From assembly GCA_947359465.1 (NCBI GenBank), contig OX375882.1:55488509-55552508 (forward strand): a DNA stretch of 64,000 nt, written 5' to 3'. Of this stretch, positions 27,001 through 36,640 are shown piece by piece; position 1 is the first letter of the stretch; each line of letters starts with the position of its first letter. The position numbers and the translations under genes were made by a program. The notes under the pieces were generated by a model, which was given only the letters and a program-made list of their open reading frames with translations, was not told where the DNA came from and did not search any database. Source of the DNA: Metellina segmentata (taxonomy: Eukaryota > Arthropoda > Arachnida > Araneae > Tetragnathidae).

Positions 27001-30000
27001 TTTGCAACCCCGAATATTTCAAAAGGATTATATTCTCAGGAAAAGGAACGATAGAATATTTCCAAGATATTCTATTCTACTCAAAGAACCAATAAAATCT
27101 TTTACTCAATTACCTCAATTACACCATTTCAGAGTGCAATTGAGGTAAGTCTGTATCTTGTTGCTCTCGGAGTTAGAAATTTTCCGACTTTACGACCTAA
27201 TGAAAAATGAGGAGTGACTCAGTAAATTTGACTACCCATATTTGCACCATTTATAATATCAGTTACATCCTTGCTTGAGGGTAAGGAGTAGGCCCCAACT
27301 ATAAAGAAAAGTGGGCCCCAGGGGTTGGGTCCCTACTATTTTGCAACCCCGAATATTTCAAAATGATTATATTCTCAGGAAAAGGAACGATAGAATATTT
27401 CCAAGACATTCTATTCTACGCAAAGAACCAATAGAATATTTCTAAATGATTCTATTCTACGGAATGGGCCAAAGGAGGAATCGTTCCAAATGATCTTAGT
27501 TCAAGGAAATGACTAATAGAATCTTCACTAATGGAATCTTACAAAATTCAATAATTATATTCTACGTAAAGGACCAATAGAATCTTTCTAAATGATTCTA
27601 TTGTACGGAATGAGTTAATGGTGGAATCGTTCAAATGATCTTAGTTCAAGGAAATAACTAATAGAATCTTCACTGATAGAATAAAACAAAATTCAATAAT
27701 TATTTTTTACGCAAAGGACCTTTATAATTTTTTTTAATATTCTATTCTACGCAATGGACCAATAGAACCGTTCCAAATGATTGTATTCTGCAAAATTGGT
27801 CAATAGTCATTTTAAAGAATTCTATTCGCAGGTAGCTAGATAGATATTTTAAGTAACGTCACACTGTGCAATGGGCTATTGATGACGGTTCGGAATAAAT
27901 ACGGAAGATAAAGATTCTTTATTACAAGGAAAGGACCAATAGAATCAGTGTATAGGTTGAAGGAATACAAGATATTTTCATTAACGTCGCACTGCAATAA
28001 CACAATGAACTATTGGCGACGGTCCGAGATGAATAACGAAGGTAAAGATTCTTCTATTCCAAGGTAAGGACCAATAGGATCTGTTTAAAAATTGAAAGAA
28101 TCCAAGATATTTTAACTAACGTCCACTGCAGCAACACAATGGACTATTGGCGACGGTACGGGATCAATACCGAAGGTTACGATTCCTCTATTCCAAGGAA
28201 AGGACCAATAGAATATATCTAAAGGTTGAAAAATTCCAAGATAGTTTAATTCACGTCGCACTGCAGCAACACAATGGGCTGCTGGCAACGGTCCGAGATC
28301 AATAACGAAGGTAAAGATTCTTCTGTTCCAAGGAAAGGACCTATAGGAGCTGTTTAAAAATTGAAAGAATCCAAGATATTTTATCTAATGTTCACCGCAG
28401 CAACACAATGGACTATTGGCGACGGTACGAGATCAATACCGAAGGTTAAGATTCCTCTATTCCAAGGAAAGGACCAATAGAATATGTCTAAAGGTTGAAA
28501 GAATCCAAGATAGTTTAATTAACGTCGCAATGCAGCAACACAATGGGCTATTGGCGACGGTCCGCGATCTTTTAAGATAAAGATTCTTTTAAGAAGATTC
28601 TTCTATTAAAGATTTTTCTATTAAAGATTCTTCCATTAAATATTCTTCTATTAAAGATTCTTCTATTAAAGATTTTTCTATTAAAGATTCTTCCATTAAA
28701 TATTCTTCTATTAAAGATTCTTCTATTAAGATTCTTCTATTAAGGATTCTTCCATTAAGGATTCTTCTATTCTATTAAAGGTAAAGATTCTTCTATTTCA
28801 AGGAAAGGACCAATAGAATCTGTCTAAAGGTTGAAACTATTCAATATATTTTAATTTACGTCGCTCTGCAGCAGCACAATGTGGTTGACCACTGGTCCGG
28901 GATCAATGCCAAAGGTAAAGATTCTTCTATTCCAATGAAAGGACCAATATAATCTGTCTAAAGGTTGAAAGAATCCATGGATGTTTTAGAAAGATGTGGT
29001 TATGTAGTCATTAAGCGTGTTGTGGAGTAAAAGCAATACTACTCGGAAATCTCTCGATCCTCAAAAGATTAATCCTCAGGTGCAGAATCATATTCAGTGT
29101 TCTGCAACACAACCCCGAGCAATTTCAATTGTCAGCAGGCATTTGGTACGAATTTTGAAAACTGCAGTAAAATCAAAAACAGACGTAAAACAACACAATT
29201 ATATGCTAAATATGTATTACATATTTATAATAAGACATCAAAAGTAATAGTAACTTACTTTATCTAAAACCAAGGCATACTTTCAGAATTTGCGTTTCCG
29301 GCGATAACTTTTGAAGTTAAATATTTTGTCATTGAAGATGTGTTATTTATAAAGTGATTGTGGTAATTTGTCGGTGTATGGAGGTTGTTCCGTAGCTAGA
29401 AAAGAAAAAAAAAGTTGTGTCAAGGAGCGCGCTTTGCACTGCAGAACATCATAACTTATGATTGTGAAAAAAATAAGATACAATTTTGATAAAATTAAGG
29501 AAAAATTGTTCTGCAAAGACTTTGTTCTGCTACGTACGTAGCAGTTTTAAGCACTTTCTGCTCATGGGGGGTTAATTTATCCACACCTAGATTTAAAAAC
29601 AACGTATATACCTTAAGGTTGATCGTAGTTAACCATCAATGGTATGTGATGATATTATATTTCTGATCTACAGCTCAGAATTTTCCAAGAATGGATAATT
29701 TTGCAAGACAATTTATAATATAGATGTACAATGATAAAAATGCATCTAAAGAAGTTGATTGTTAAGGTATAAAAAAAGTGTGATATTAAAATTTTCAAAA
29801 ATTATCTACTAAAACCTATCTGATATCTACTCCCCCCCCCCATAAAAGTATTTCTTTTACAGGATATGGACTACCCCGATCTAAAGAATAAATCAATTTT
29901 CTGGGACTTAGACCACATTCCCGAATTAGAAAAGCTTTTAGATGGACTTGATGAGCACAGAAAAAAGTTAGTGCGCAGCGTTTTAAGCAAGTACCCTTCA

Positions 30001-33000
30001 GAAATTACGCAGAACATCAAGGACTTACCGAAAGGTATTGTATATTTTCTGTATATGGTCACTGAACCAACAATTCTTTGAAAGTCTTTTTTTTTACAAA
30101 ATAACTGTAGCACTTCGTCCAATAAATTAATTTTTTCAAATTTTTTTCTTTCGCACAATGCTTGTAGTTTTGTTGTTCTGTAAAATTAATTCGTAAAGAA
30201 GATTTCATTTTTTCGCACAATAGCTACAGTTTAGTTGTTCTGTAAAAAAATTAAATTCCTTTCAATCTTAATCAAGGGCCGGATTACCAACCGGAGGTTT
30301 ACGATTTCGTGTCTGATTCCAAAACTGTCGTGTACAAAAGGGTCTGATGCACGTTAAATCTATAGTGGCCTCGCCTCTAACGTCCCCACTTTGGCGTGGT
30401 GTGGAATTTTGGAGAGTGGGCTGTCAGTTCAGGTGTGACCTCGTCATCTTACCGTGGCTCAAAATTATGGGATGTTGTACTCAAATCTTTTCTTTCGTGT
30501 TTGATCCCGGACTATAACCCATTACGTTGCTCCAGTGCTATGTTAATCAAAAACACCGTTATCCTCGAAGCTTTCCCTTCGGGATTGATTCGGACCGTAT
30601 ATGAGGAAACCTTTGAGGAAATACCTACCTACCAAACGAGTCCCGAAGCGTTGGCATCCCTGGATTCTTCAAAAGAATTATGTTCTGAGGAAAGGAGCAA
30701 TAGAATACTTACAAAGGATTATATTCTACAGAAACGGCCAATAGAACCTATTTTTATTCTATTATGCATAAAAGGTCAATAGAATCAGTACAATCATTCT
30801 ATTCCAAGGAAATCACCAATAGAATCTTTCAACAACAGACAACTACCACGAGTGTTAAGAGTTTGGAATGCATAAATTTAACGTTTATATCACACATACC
30901 TAAAAATTGCTCTTTTACTTTGTTAATCAAAGATTTAATGTATTTCTCTCAGTAAATATTTTTTCTTATTTGTTGGATTTGAAGACTTTATGAAAGAATG
31001 GAAAAGCCTATTAACATAATTATATTTTGTAACAGAAATGAAAATGGTGTTAGATGGAAACAAAATATAGCTAGAGAAATTTTTTTTACTTATATGTTTG
31101 ATCGTATTAACTTTCATAACGTGTTTTGGAAAATTTCAAGAATTAAACTATTAATATTGAATGATACTCAGATACATGAATTTGTAGTTGAAAAACTATA
31201 TATTTAAGAGTAATTTAAATTTCGTAGTTTTTCGTAGAACGATTACAATTTTTGCATTTCTTTTTGTCAACCAGAGTCATAATTTAAAACTTCCTTTCGA
31301 ACTATAACTCGGAAATAGTTCTTTTTAATCACAACCAAGTAAAATTTCTGTTTGATAGCTACTGCAATTTTAAATTAATCGTATTTATTATTTGATTACA
31401 TCCATATTTAGTTTTTGATAGTTTATCAGCATTAATGAAAATTTGTTTTTCATAATTCCCACAGGTTTCATACACGGAGACTTCAATGAAAACAATGTTC
31501 TTGTTCAATCTAAAAGCACGGAGGATCGCGAAAAGTCTTACATCGTCGATGGAGTTTTAGATTTAGAAGACATACATTACGGAACTTACGTTTGGGACAT
31601 AGGGGTCATGCTTGCTTACACATTATTAGAATGCAACAACATGGATCCTTTAGAAGGTGCTGGTCACGCTCTTGCTGGTTATCTAAGTCTTAGATCTCTG
31701 ACGGATTTAGAAATGTCACTACTTAAGGTTTGTTATTTGTTATTAAGACTCCTATCGCTATTTGTGGTCATGGTAGCCCGTTTGGAAGAGTGGCGAATTT
31801 GCAACCGGAGGGTTGCCAGTTCGATACTCGATCCAACCAAAGACCTTCGTGTACACCCAATTACAAGGTTGGACAAAAATATGGAAACACCTAAAAAACA
31901 TGTAACCTTGCCTAACAAGGTGTAGGAAAATATTTGGCATTCCAAACAGCTTGTAGTCTTCTCGGAATGGATAAATACAGTTACTGTAAGCTTGCCAAGG
32001 GAATCTTGTACCATTCTTCCTGCAAAAAGGGTGGCAAGTTCAGATAACGAAGATGGCGGTGGATAGCGACTACGCACTTTCCTCTCCAATGTTGACCACA
32101 AAGATTCAATCATATTGAGGGGCCAGGGGAGATGTGACAAATCATCTTCGTGCTCCGAAAACCAGTCCTGGACTATATGAGCTGTGTGAACAGGGGCTTT
32201 GTCGTCTTGGAAGACACCATTACCATTAGGGAACAAAGTTTGTACCATGGGATGGACTTGATCGGCCAAAGTGTTCACATAATCCTTTTCCTTAATGTGT
32301 CCTTGCAGAGTAATCATGAGACCCAAAGAAAACCGCGATATGACTGCCCTAACCATCACAGAACCCCGTCATGTTTCACTCGTGGCAACAAGCAGTCTGT
32401 ATTATGGCCTTGTGATGGCGTTCGCCAGACGTAAATTCGACCAGAAGTGGGAACCAGTGTGAAACAAGACTCATCCGACCAAATTATTGTCTTCCATTGA
32501 TCCATAGTCCAGGCTTTATGACATAAACACCACTTTTTCCCGTTACAGGCATTAGCATCACTGATGAATGGTTTTTGAAATGCAGCTAGGCCAGAAATAC
32601 CCTGCTTATTGAACTCCCTTCTTATAGTTTTGGTACTCACAGGGTTTGTGAGCACGACATTCATTTCAGCGGTAACTTTTGCAGCTGTGGTCTTCTTATT
32701 ACTAGTCACAATCTTCCTTAATTATCGTCTATAACAATCACTCAACACACAATTTCGTTCGCGCTGTGATTCAGCGGATGATGTTTTTCCGCTTTTAAAA
32801 TATGCGGATTAAATCTAAGATAAAACACCTCTTGAAACACTAGAAACTTCGGATACCTTGCTTACGGAATCACCTATCAGACGAGCTCCAACAATTTGCC
32901 CATGTTCGAAGTCTGTTCTCTGAAATGATGTAATTACAACTTCACAGAATAGTGCCCCGGACAACGACTGACCTGCGCAGCGTATTTACGACGTTGTATA

Positions 33001-35731
33001 GATGTCGTCAGTAAGCGAAAACACTAACGCCACCTACACAATTCAATAGAATAAACATTTTTTTTAAGCATGCATTTCACGAGGTGTTTCTCACTTGACT
33101 TGCTTTTTCGCAAGTGCGATTTAAACAAGAAACCAATAGAAATTCCAGAGAAGGAATTCCGAATTTTTTTTATAGTTGATTGGGGTCAAAGGCTATTATA
33201 TTAAATGCAAACATCCTCAAGACTTCAATAAACTACATTTTAAGGTAAATACAATGTGTGTATGCATTATATGAGGGCATTTGGGTTGTAAGAAGTAAAA
33301 TCTCCGTCTTTCGTCTGATTTGTTTATTTGCACCGAAAATCCCTCATATTCGAATTTGATTTAAAACAAGAACTTATCTTTAGTTTTTAATAAAATGCAC
33401 ATATAGGTATGAGATGGATTTTGTTTAAAGGATTGCCCCTGGAAAAAGGTATTTCGTGGGCCCAGACTTCAAATTTGAAGAACTCATTCATCACACATAA
33501 TACCGTCCGGTTTGAACCATTTCCTATCAAATGGCCCGTAATGAAACAAAATACTATGGAAAGCTTATAACTTATGGATCTCAAGTTTTAGCATTTTTTA
33601 CTATATACACTTTTAACTTCAGGTTATGTTTTAGTTGTTTTAATTAAACCTCGTGCAGCTTAAAGTTAACCACAGAACAACAAATGAAACCACACACAGT
33701 ATACGTGAAAGATTTTTTTTTATATGAATAACTAACTTTACTACCCGAAACGCATTAAAGTCCTTCATGCTTGAGACAAGTCGAGTTGAGCCTTTGCTTT
33801 CTCAGCAGTTTCGTTGCATCGGCGAACAGCTACTTGAGATTTGTCCGTTGCTCTTGCTTATGTTTATTCATCTTATAACTTATGGATCTCAAGTTTTAGC
33901 ATTTTTCACTATGTATACTCTTTAAACTTCAGGTTCTGTTTTAATTAAACCCCGTGCAGCTTAAAGTTGACCGCAGAACAACAAATGAAACCACACACAG
34001 TATACGTGAAAGATTTTTTTTTATATGAATAACTAACTTTACTACCCGAAACGCATTAAAGTCCTTCATGCTTGAGACAAGACGAGTTGAGCCTTTGCTT
34101 TCTCAGCAGTTTCGTTGCATCGGCGAACAGCTACTTGAGATTTGTCCGTTGCTCTTGCTTATGTTTATTCATCTTATAACTTATGGATCTCAAGTTTTAG
34201 CATTTTTCACTATATATATAATCTTTAAACTTCAGGTTCTGTTTTAATTAAACCCCGTGCAGCTTAAAGTTGACCGCAGAACAACAAATGAAACCACACA
34301 CAGTACAAGTGAAAGATTTTTTATATGAATAACTAACTTTACTACCCGATACGCTTTAGAGTCCTTCATGCTTGAGACAAGCCAAGTCGAGAATTTGCTT
34401 TCTCAGCAGTTTCATTGCGTCTTCGAACAGTTACTTGAGATTTGTCCGCTACACTTGCTCGTGTTTATTCATCTTATATAATCATGCTCAGATCGCGACT
34501 GCTTTGTCGTTTTGGGTTAATTGGTACTTGATTAAAAAGTTGTCTCGCTGAACATTTGGTAGCACATTTTACTTCCATGGTTCTTATAGCTACGTAACAA
34601 ACTTAAAATAATTGCTTTGACCTAGAAATTCCAGGCTCAATAAGTTGGGCAAATCTCATGATGCCAGAGCGGCTCAGTGTTTAAATTTTTGTTGCATCAG
34701 ACAGATTTTTAGCTTCACATACAATTTGAGAATTCTATTGCTAATATCACAGAATTTGTAAAACGCTGAAAATACTTTTGAAAACATATAAAAGTAAATA
34801 TTACGGGAAACCGTAATACAAAAGGCATAGATATCTCCAACGGAACTATAGATATATACATTTTTGATCGCAATACTGTGAAATATGCAACAAGCAGAAA
34901 AGGAATTTTTAAAGTGTTTTTAATGACTTCGCAGATGGACTTCGGTTCTTTAGAGTATGGGTTAGCAACTCTGTCTTGGAATGGATGTTGAGGTGGTTTG
35001 GAATACCCTTAAGTTCACAGGTTCCATTTAAATTAGCTCTCATGTAGGAAAATACGACGGTACAGCGACAGATCAAACTAAGTTAAATTCATGAATGATG
35101 TTTTCTTTTCCTTGCGACTTGTAATTTTTTGGGCCTCTTTATAATTAAATCGGACCATCGCCAATAGCCCATTGTGCTGCTCCAGTGCGACGATAATTAA
35201 AATACCGACCTACCTACCTTGTTATTAAACAGTCACTGCTTCAAAACGTAACTGTTACTTCGTTTAAATATTCTTCTTATTATGCTTGTACCATTTTCTA
35301 CACGTTCTTCTTATCATGCTTTTGTACCATTTTCTAAATATTCTTATCATGCATGTTTATTTTTATGTATGTTTTTTTAGGATTATCATGTCTAAAGACG
35401 ATTAGTATTGATACCCACAAAAGACGTGTTTTAATTTACGAAGACAATTAAACTTCGTTTCTTTTTTATCTATGTTTACATTTTTTCTTCTATCTTGCAT
35501 CGGTTCATAGAACTTCACTTGCTTCTTTTTCAGATTTGCACCGAGAGTCGATTGTGTCAGTCGCTGGTTCTTTGTGCTGTGAGTTACCGAGAAGACCCTA
35601 GCAACACATATTTGCTAACGTCATCAAGGACAGGTTGGACGAGGCTGGAACAAATATCTAGTGTCCCTGTAGAAGATTTATTGCACAAGTGGAAAAGAAT
35701 ACAGGAGACTTTTCAACCACCAAGTGTTTAG
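12013..35731 (+). CDS. HYKK: Hydroxylysine kinase-like protein, copy 1 (7 coding exons)
   Basis: Predicted GTP-dependent kinase of 5-hydroxy-L-lysine (APH/choline-kinase fold, family knowledge). Exons: 12013-12147, 15564-15666, 24119-24235, 26324-26466, 29863-30034, 31465-31727, 35534-35731. All introns are GT-AG, phases are 0,1,1,0,1,0, and the total is 1131 nt, coding 376 aa plus TAG, close to the usual HYKK length. The N-terminus carries a DDQNFYIK nucleotide-fold block (about residues 38-45). Exon 3 and 4 residues give the HLLTYIPGE block. Exon 6 has the catalytic loop HGDFNENN (residues 227-234) and the metal-site segment LDLED (255-259). Exon 7 holds the RLCQSLV and TGWTRLEQ blocks of the family C-terminus. 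An acceptor 'cttaacag' sits just before the ATG, so a non-coding upstream exon is expected. A poly(A) signal AATAAA lies at 35897. Introns are bloated by transposons; intron 2 alone is about 8.5 kb. The assignment is by recognition of conserved blocks, and the exon joins were made by hand. Confidence 0.88.
12588..13463 (-). mobile_element. Tc1-like element with CACATTAATGTGACC ends, internally deleted
   Basis: TA-flanked inverted ends 'cacagt..tcacattaatgtgaccacc'. The minus-strand remnant starts near 13310 with a helix-turn-helix region (SDVQKGMII) and continues through RRLRRCVRAN and QLTVQMN to the first Asp block VAFSDESRF (about 12860). It then jumps to the C-terminus (NTFRNLIDSLPARLAAV), so the second Asp and Glu are deleted. 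Several frameshifts. Lies in HYKK copy 1 intron 1. Confidence 0.8.
13587..13893 (+). mobile_element. tRNA-headed SINE, family 1, near full length
   Basis: Head 'gtagtccagttggaagagca' with A-box character and 'gattgcgagttcgaa' as B box, body 'aaagaccgtcatgc ... cctcgtcatctgaccatgg', tail 'tcacctacctacct'. Lies in HYKK copy 1 intron 1. Confidence 0.75.
14028..14115. repeat. Fragment of the GACGAGATATCTCGTC MITE family
   Basis: Contains 'caagatctggtcaatat' and 'aacgagatatctcgt', matching the 4080-4484 element. Ends not preserved. Confidence 0.5.
14165..15362 (-). mobile_element. Near full-length Tc1-like element, frameshifted
   Basis: TA-flanked inverted ends sharing 'aaaacattatgacca'. The minus-strand transposase begins MRKATDPIEFDRGQIVMARRL (15210), continues through GRPRIIKEKGRRRLSRLV (about 15000), and has FQQDNASCHKAR with the second Asp near 14500 and WPRNSPD near 14410. 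The sequence then loses the LNPIE block. At least three frameshifts. About 1.2 kb, normal for the family. Lies in HYKK copy 1 intron 1. Long plus-strand frames here are antisense shadows. Confidence 0.82.
15715..16220. repeat. Mariner-like tandem unit, left part
   Basis: About 385-bp unit; 'atattgtttgct' then 'gaaactt.cc.tgttaaacgg' occurs at 15758 and again at 16141. The piece 'gggttaatgcaaaagttcg' followed by 'tcccgttttttgat' resembles a mariner inverted end. The unit resumes at 22648 after the 6.4-kb CACTG element. Confidence 0.6.
16675..16830 (+). pseudogene. C2H2-like zinc-finger fragment of an EnSpm-associated protein
   Basis: Starts MSVFKCELCNFKT, then LHRNVHGVTFPYG and CHLCFKNYR, the layout I associate with zinc-finger proteins carried by animal EnSpm elements. 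It is cut at about 16817 by the insertion of the DDxD transposon. Confidence 0.5.
16818..19998 (+). mobile_element. DDxD (mariner-superfamily) transposon, decayed
   Basis: Inverted ends 'caggttgtcctaaaagttcc' and the reverse of 'aggaacttttaggacaccctg', each flanked by TA. At the right end (19500-19854, plus strand) a transposase C-terminus survives: WFQQD, FFGDRLISRNHWPPRS, then a frameshift into FLWGYLKNKVYEDN. It is related in layout to the intact transposase at 53087-54163. The middle is long and AT-rich and carries an unrelated minus-strand gene remnant (17290-18340). Nested in the CACTG element. Confidence 0.65.
17290..18340 (-). pseudogene. Degenerate ORF with an LIHVDFxxxY block, function unknown
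   Basis: The longest open piece (17542-17859) holds ILIHVDFGRYNMCISEIHM. This resembles the HVDFSENYxCKYxxEI block of uncharacterised arthropod proteins that occur in repeat contexts. Downstream (about 17400-17530) another frame gives FVSYEECEATVQDE. Many stops and frameshifts. I cannot name the family; weak assignment. Confidence 0.3.
20196..20884 (-). mobile_element. piggyBac-derived MITE with transposase N-terminus
   Basis: Flanked by TTAA (20192-20195, 20885-20888), with inverted ends 'cccttaactgctgt' and the reverse of 'acagcagttaaagg'. Subterminal 'ggtctctcagacc' and 'ggtctgtgagaccc' hairpins. A minus-strand 80-codon frame (20371-20613) is acid- and serine-rich (ESKHETDSEIYADED) like piggyBac transposase N-termini. 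The DDD catalytic core is absent. Nested in the CACTG element. Confidence 0.72.
21641..21723. mobile_element. Tiny TA-flanked MITE
   Basis: About 83 bp. Inverted ends 'tacagtgaaacctgt' and the reverse of 'acagatttcactgta' around 'ccattctgtagggacc'. Looks like a pogo/Tc1-type non-autonomous element. Confidence 0.5.
22648..23230. repeat. Mariner-like tandem unit, right part
   Basis: Continuation of 15715-16220: 'ggaattgtgtgtatt', 'gcaaaagttcttcccg', 'ggatccccaaaggacatt', then a second, partial unit from 22930. One unit here preserves the target site that was interrupted in the other. Confidence 0.6.
23435..23815 (-). pseudogene. Mariner transposase C-terminus, duplicated
   Basis: The minus strand encodes VLKFSSPGSERL and MEKSHRTERHK-type residues matching the C-terminal end of mariner transposases (the 'ERWRKVIE' region). 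The block is partly duplicated in tandem (23477-23683 and 23631-23813), with 'catagacgttctgatccagg' twice about 160 bp apart. No catalytic residues remain. Probably part of the surrounding mariner-like repeat. Confidence 0.55.
24240..25465. other. HYKK copy 1 intron 3, first part
   Basis: AT-rich. The only structure seen is 'ggctagttggcatagt' (24391) with an inverted 'actatgccaacttacc' (24553) and a direct 'ggggtaagttggcatag' (24600), perhaps a small decayed element. Nothing else recognised. Confidence 0.4.
25470..26270. repeat. Tandem repeat, about 2.5 copies of a ~340-bp unit
   Basis: Copies share 'gctctatttcagctcagg', 'cgacactttgc.catcttt', 'tcgtttttcagaattct' and 'ttttcatcggaatttcg'. A reverse-oriented relative sits in the CCCGGC-type element at about 44500-44600, so the satellite is transposon-derived. 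Ends about 50 bp before HYKK exon 4. Confidence 0.65.
26324..26466 (+). CDS. HYKK: HYKK copy 1 exon 4, whose 3' end is triplicated downstream
   Basis: A 143-nt exon encoding the HLLTYIPGE and YQWGLLLAKF blocks, phase 1 in and phase 0 out, acceptor 'attctag', donor 'gaggtaagt'. Its last 15 nt plus the donor are the start of a 339-bp unit repeated three times (26452, 26791, 27130). Each extra copy offers 'caccatttcag' followed by 12 exon bases and 'gtaagt'. The position of the true exon is fixed by the equal-length partner exon in copy 2 (46405-46547). Confidence 0.85.
26452..27468 (+). repeat. Three 339-bp tandem copies carrying the exon 4 donor
   Basis: Units start at 26452, 26791 and 27130 (exact 339-bp spacing) and differ by only a few bases, so the duplication is recent. 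Each starts with 'cagagtgcaattgag' plus donor 'gtaagt' and ends with 'cctcaattacaccattt', a usable acceptor. Confidence 0.85.
27440..27835. repeat. Degenerate AATAGAATCTTTCTAAATGA repeats
   Basis: Irregular repeats of 'ggaccaatagaatctttc' and 'gattctattctacggaatgg'. Related sequence recurs at 30650-30840 in intron 5. Confidence 0.55.
27836..28990 (-). repeat. ~134-bp satellite built from inverted SINE family 1 tails
   Basis: The landmark 'g(g/a)(g/a)ctattgg' falls at 27874, 28007, 28141, 28276, 28410, 28545 and 28881, a period of 133-135 bp apart from the last step. Each unit contains the reverse complement of the SINE 3' end ('aacgtcgcactgcagcaaca', then 'ctattggcgacggtcc') joined to 'ggaaaggaccaatagaat'. 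The last interval is stretched by the minisatellite at 28575-28790. Confidence 0.75.
28575..28790. repeat. 15-bp minisatellite (attaaagattcttct)
   Basis: About 14 imperfect copies, with 'attcttctattaaag' and 'attcttccattaaat' alternating. Lies between two units of the SINE-tail satellite. Confidence 0.8.
29000..29862. other. HYKK copy 1 intron 4, end
   Basis: AT-rich. One perfect 18-bp palindrome CTGCTACGTACGTAGCAG at 29527-29544 and a C9 tract before the exon 5 acceptor. Nothing else recognised. Confidence 0.4.
30272..30640 (+). mobile_element. SINE family 1 with duplicated 3' part
   Basis: Head 'ggattaccaaccggaggttt', body 'gtcgtgtacaaaagg' and 'gacctcgtcatcttaccgtg', two tail blocks ('gtttgatcccggac' and 'cgggattgattcggacc') and 'atacctacctacc'. 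Lies in HYKK copy 1 intron 5. Confidence 0.65.
30650..30840. repeat. AATAGAAT-type repeats in intron 5
   Basis: 'ggagcaatagaatac', 'ggccaatagaacc' and 'ggtcaatagaatc' repeats, the same family as 27440-27835. Confidence 0.5.
31765..31862 (+). repeat. SINE family 1, 5' part, cut by a Tc1
   Basis: Well-preserved head 'gtagcccgtttggaagagtg', 'ggagggttgccagttcgat', then 'aaagaccttcgtgtacac', where the Tc1 element begins. Confidence 0.7.
31863..33100 (-). mobile_element. Tc1-like element in HYKK copy 1 intron 6
   Basis: Left end 'acaaggttggacaaaaatat' with 'ggaaacacct'; the right end is decayed (only 'aggtgtttc' near 33083). Minus-strand transposase: helix-turn-helix TDFEHGQIVGARLIGDS near 32900, RREFNKQG (about 32610), first Asp IIWSDESCF (about 32480), second Asp FQDDKAPVHTAH (about 32200), then PWP-LNMIESLW, which lacks the usual QSPD. 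Frameshifted at about 32356. Inactive. Confidence 0.78.
33564..34478. repeat. Three tandem copies of a ~300-bp unit
   Basis: Units begin 'cttataacttatggatctc' at 33564, 33872 and 34173 and end near 34478. Each holds 'gtgcagcttaaagtt', 'gaaaccacacacagta' and 'ctcagcagtttc'. No ORF. Lies in HYKK copy 1 intron 6. The flanks 33100-33560 and 34480-35115 show nothing recognisable. Confidence 0.8.
35120..35219 (+). repeat. SINE family 1, 3' fragment
   Basis: 'cggaccatcgccaatagccc', 'gctccagtgcgac' and tail 'cgacctacctacct', about 315 bp upstream of HYKK copy 1 exon 7. Confidence 0.6.
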
Positions 35732-35984
35732 AGCTGTATTAGAAATCTAAACTCAGTTCAATGACATTTTAAAATTAACAGCATTAATATTATCCTATTA
35801 TATTATCATCAACGCAATGCAAAAATGAGTTCATTTGCTGATCTTTTCTGAATTTGTTTGTACCATTGAGTATAATAATGCCATGTTTAAATGTATAATA
35901 AATATATAACGATTAAAAACTTTTCATTTACTGTAAATGCTAACCCTCTATTAGTCACGGCTCTTTTAACAAGACACAACAATC

Positions 35985-36190
35985 CAACCAAAGACCTTCG
36001 TGTACAAGGGGGCAGGTGCTTGTTAAATCTGTCGTGGCCTCAAATGTCCTCATGTTAGCATGGTGTTGAAGTCTAGAGATTGAGGTACCAGTTCAGGTGT
36101 GACCTCGTCATCTGACCATGGTTCATATTTATGTGATTTCGTCCTAGGATCTTCTTCCTCGGGTTGGTTCTTACGTCACACATTATGCAC
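35985..36190 (+). repeat. SINE family 1, headless copy downstream of HYKK copy 1
   Basis: Body 'aaccaaagaccttcgtgtac', 'gtgacctcgtcatctgacc', 'ctcgggttggttcttacgtc'. Starts just after the poly(A) signal of the kinase (35897-35902). Confidence 0.6.
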
Positions 36191-36371
36191 CTGCCCAAAA
36201 TAAGCCCATTTATGCAATAAGGTCAATTTTCAAAATTTTTAGTCTCATGTGGGGTTTCTGCACTCACCAATTCAATTGTATAAAAGAGAAGAAAATAATC
36301 TATATATTTTTGCAAGTTAAAAGTAGAATAAGATGGTGCATATTTGAATTTCATAAGAGTCCTATTATGTA

Positions 36372-36640
36372 AGGAGCTGCGATAACCCAGTTGGTTGAAT
36401 CGTGGATTCGTCGTGCGAGTTCGAAGCTCAATCCAACCAAAGATCGTCGCGAATGTGGAGGCAAGTGCACGTTAAGTGGCCTCAAGTGTCTTCATGTTGA
36501 CGTTGTGTGGAAGTTTGGAGAGTAGGATGCTAGCTCAGATTTTGACCATGCCATCTGACACGGGTTCAATATTAACGAGGTGTTGTCCTTTTTTACCCAT
36601 GGTCAAATGGGTTTTGTTCTCGGAGAGGGTTTTCAAGTCG
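36372..36640 (+). repeat. SINE family 1 copy, 3' truncated
   Basis: Head 'gataacccagttggttgaat' and 'cgtgcgagttcgaagctc', body 'aaccaaagatcgtcgc' and 'tgaccatgccatctgacac'; the tail is degenerate. Confidence 0.6.

Noticed and set aside
27836..28990. CRISPR-like regular array
   Set aside because: Units are head-to-tail satellites with SINE homology and no repeat/spacer pattern, in a eukaryotic intron.
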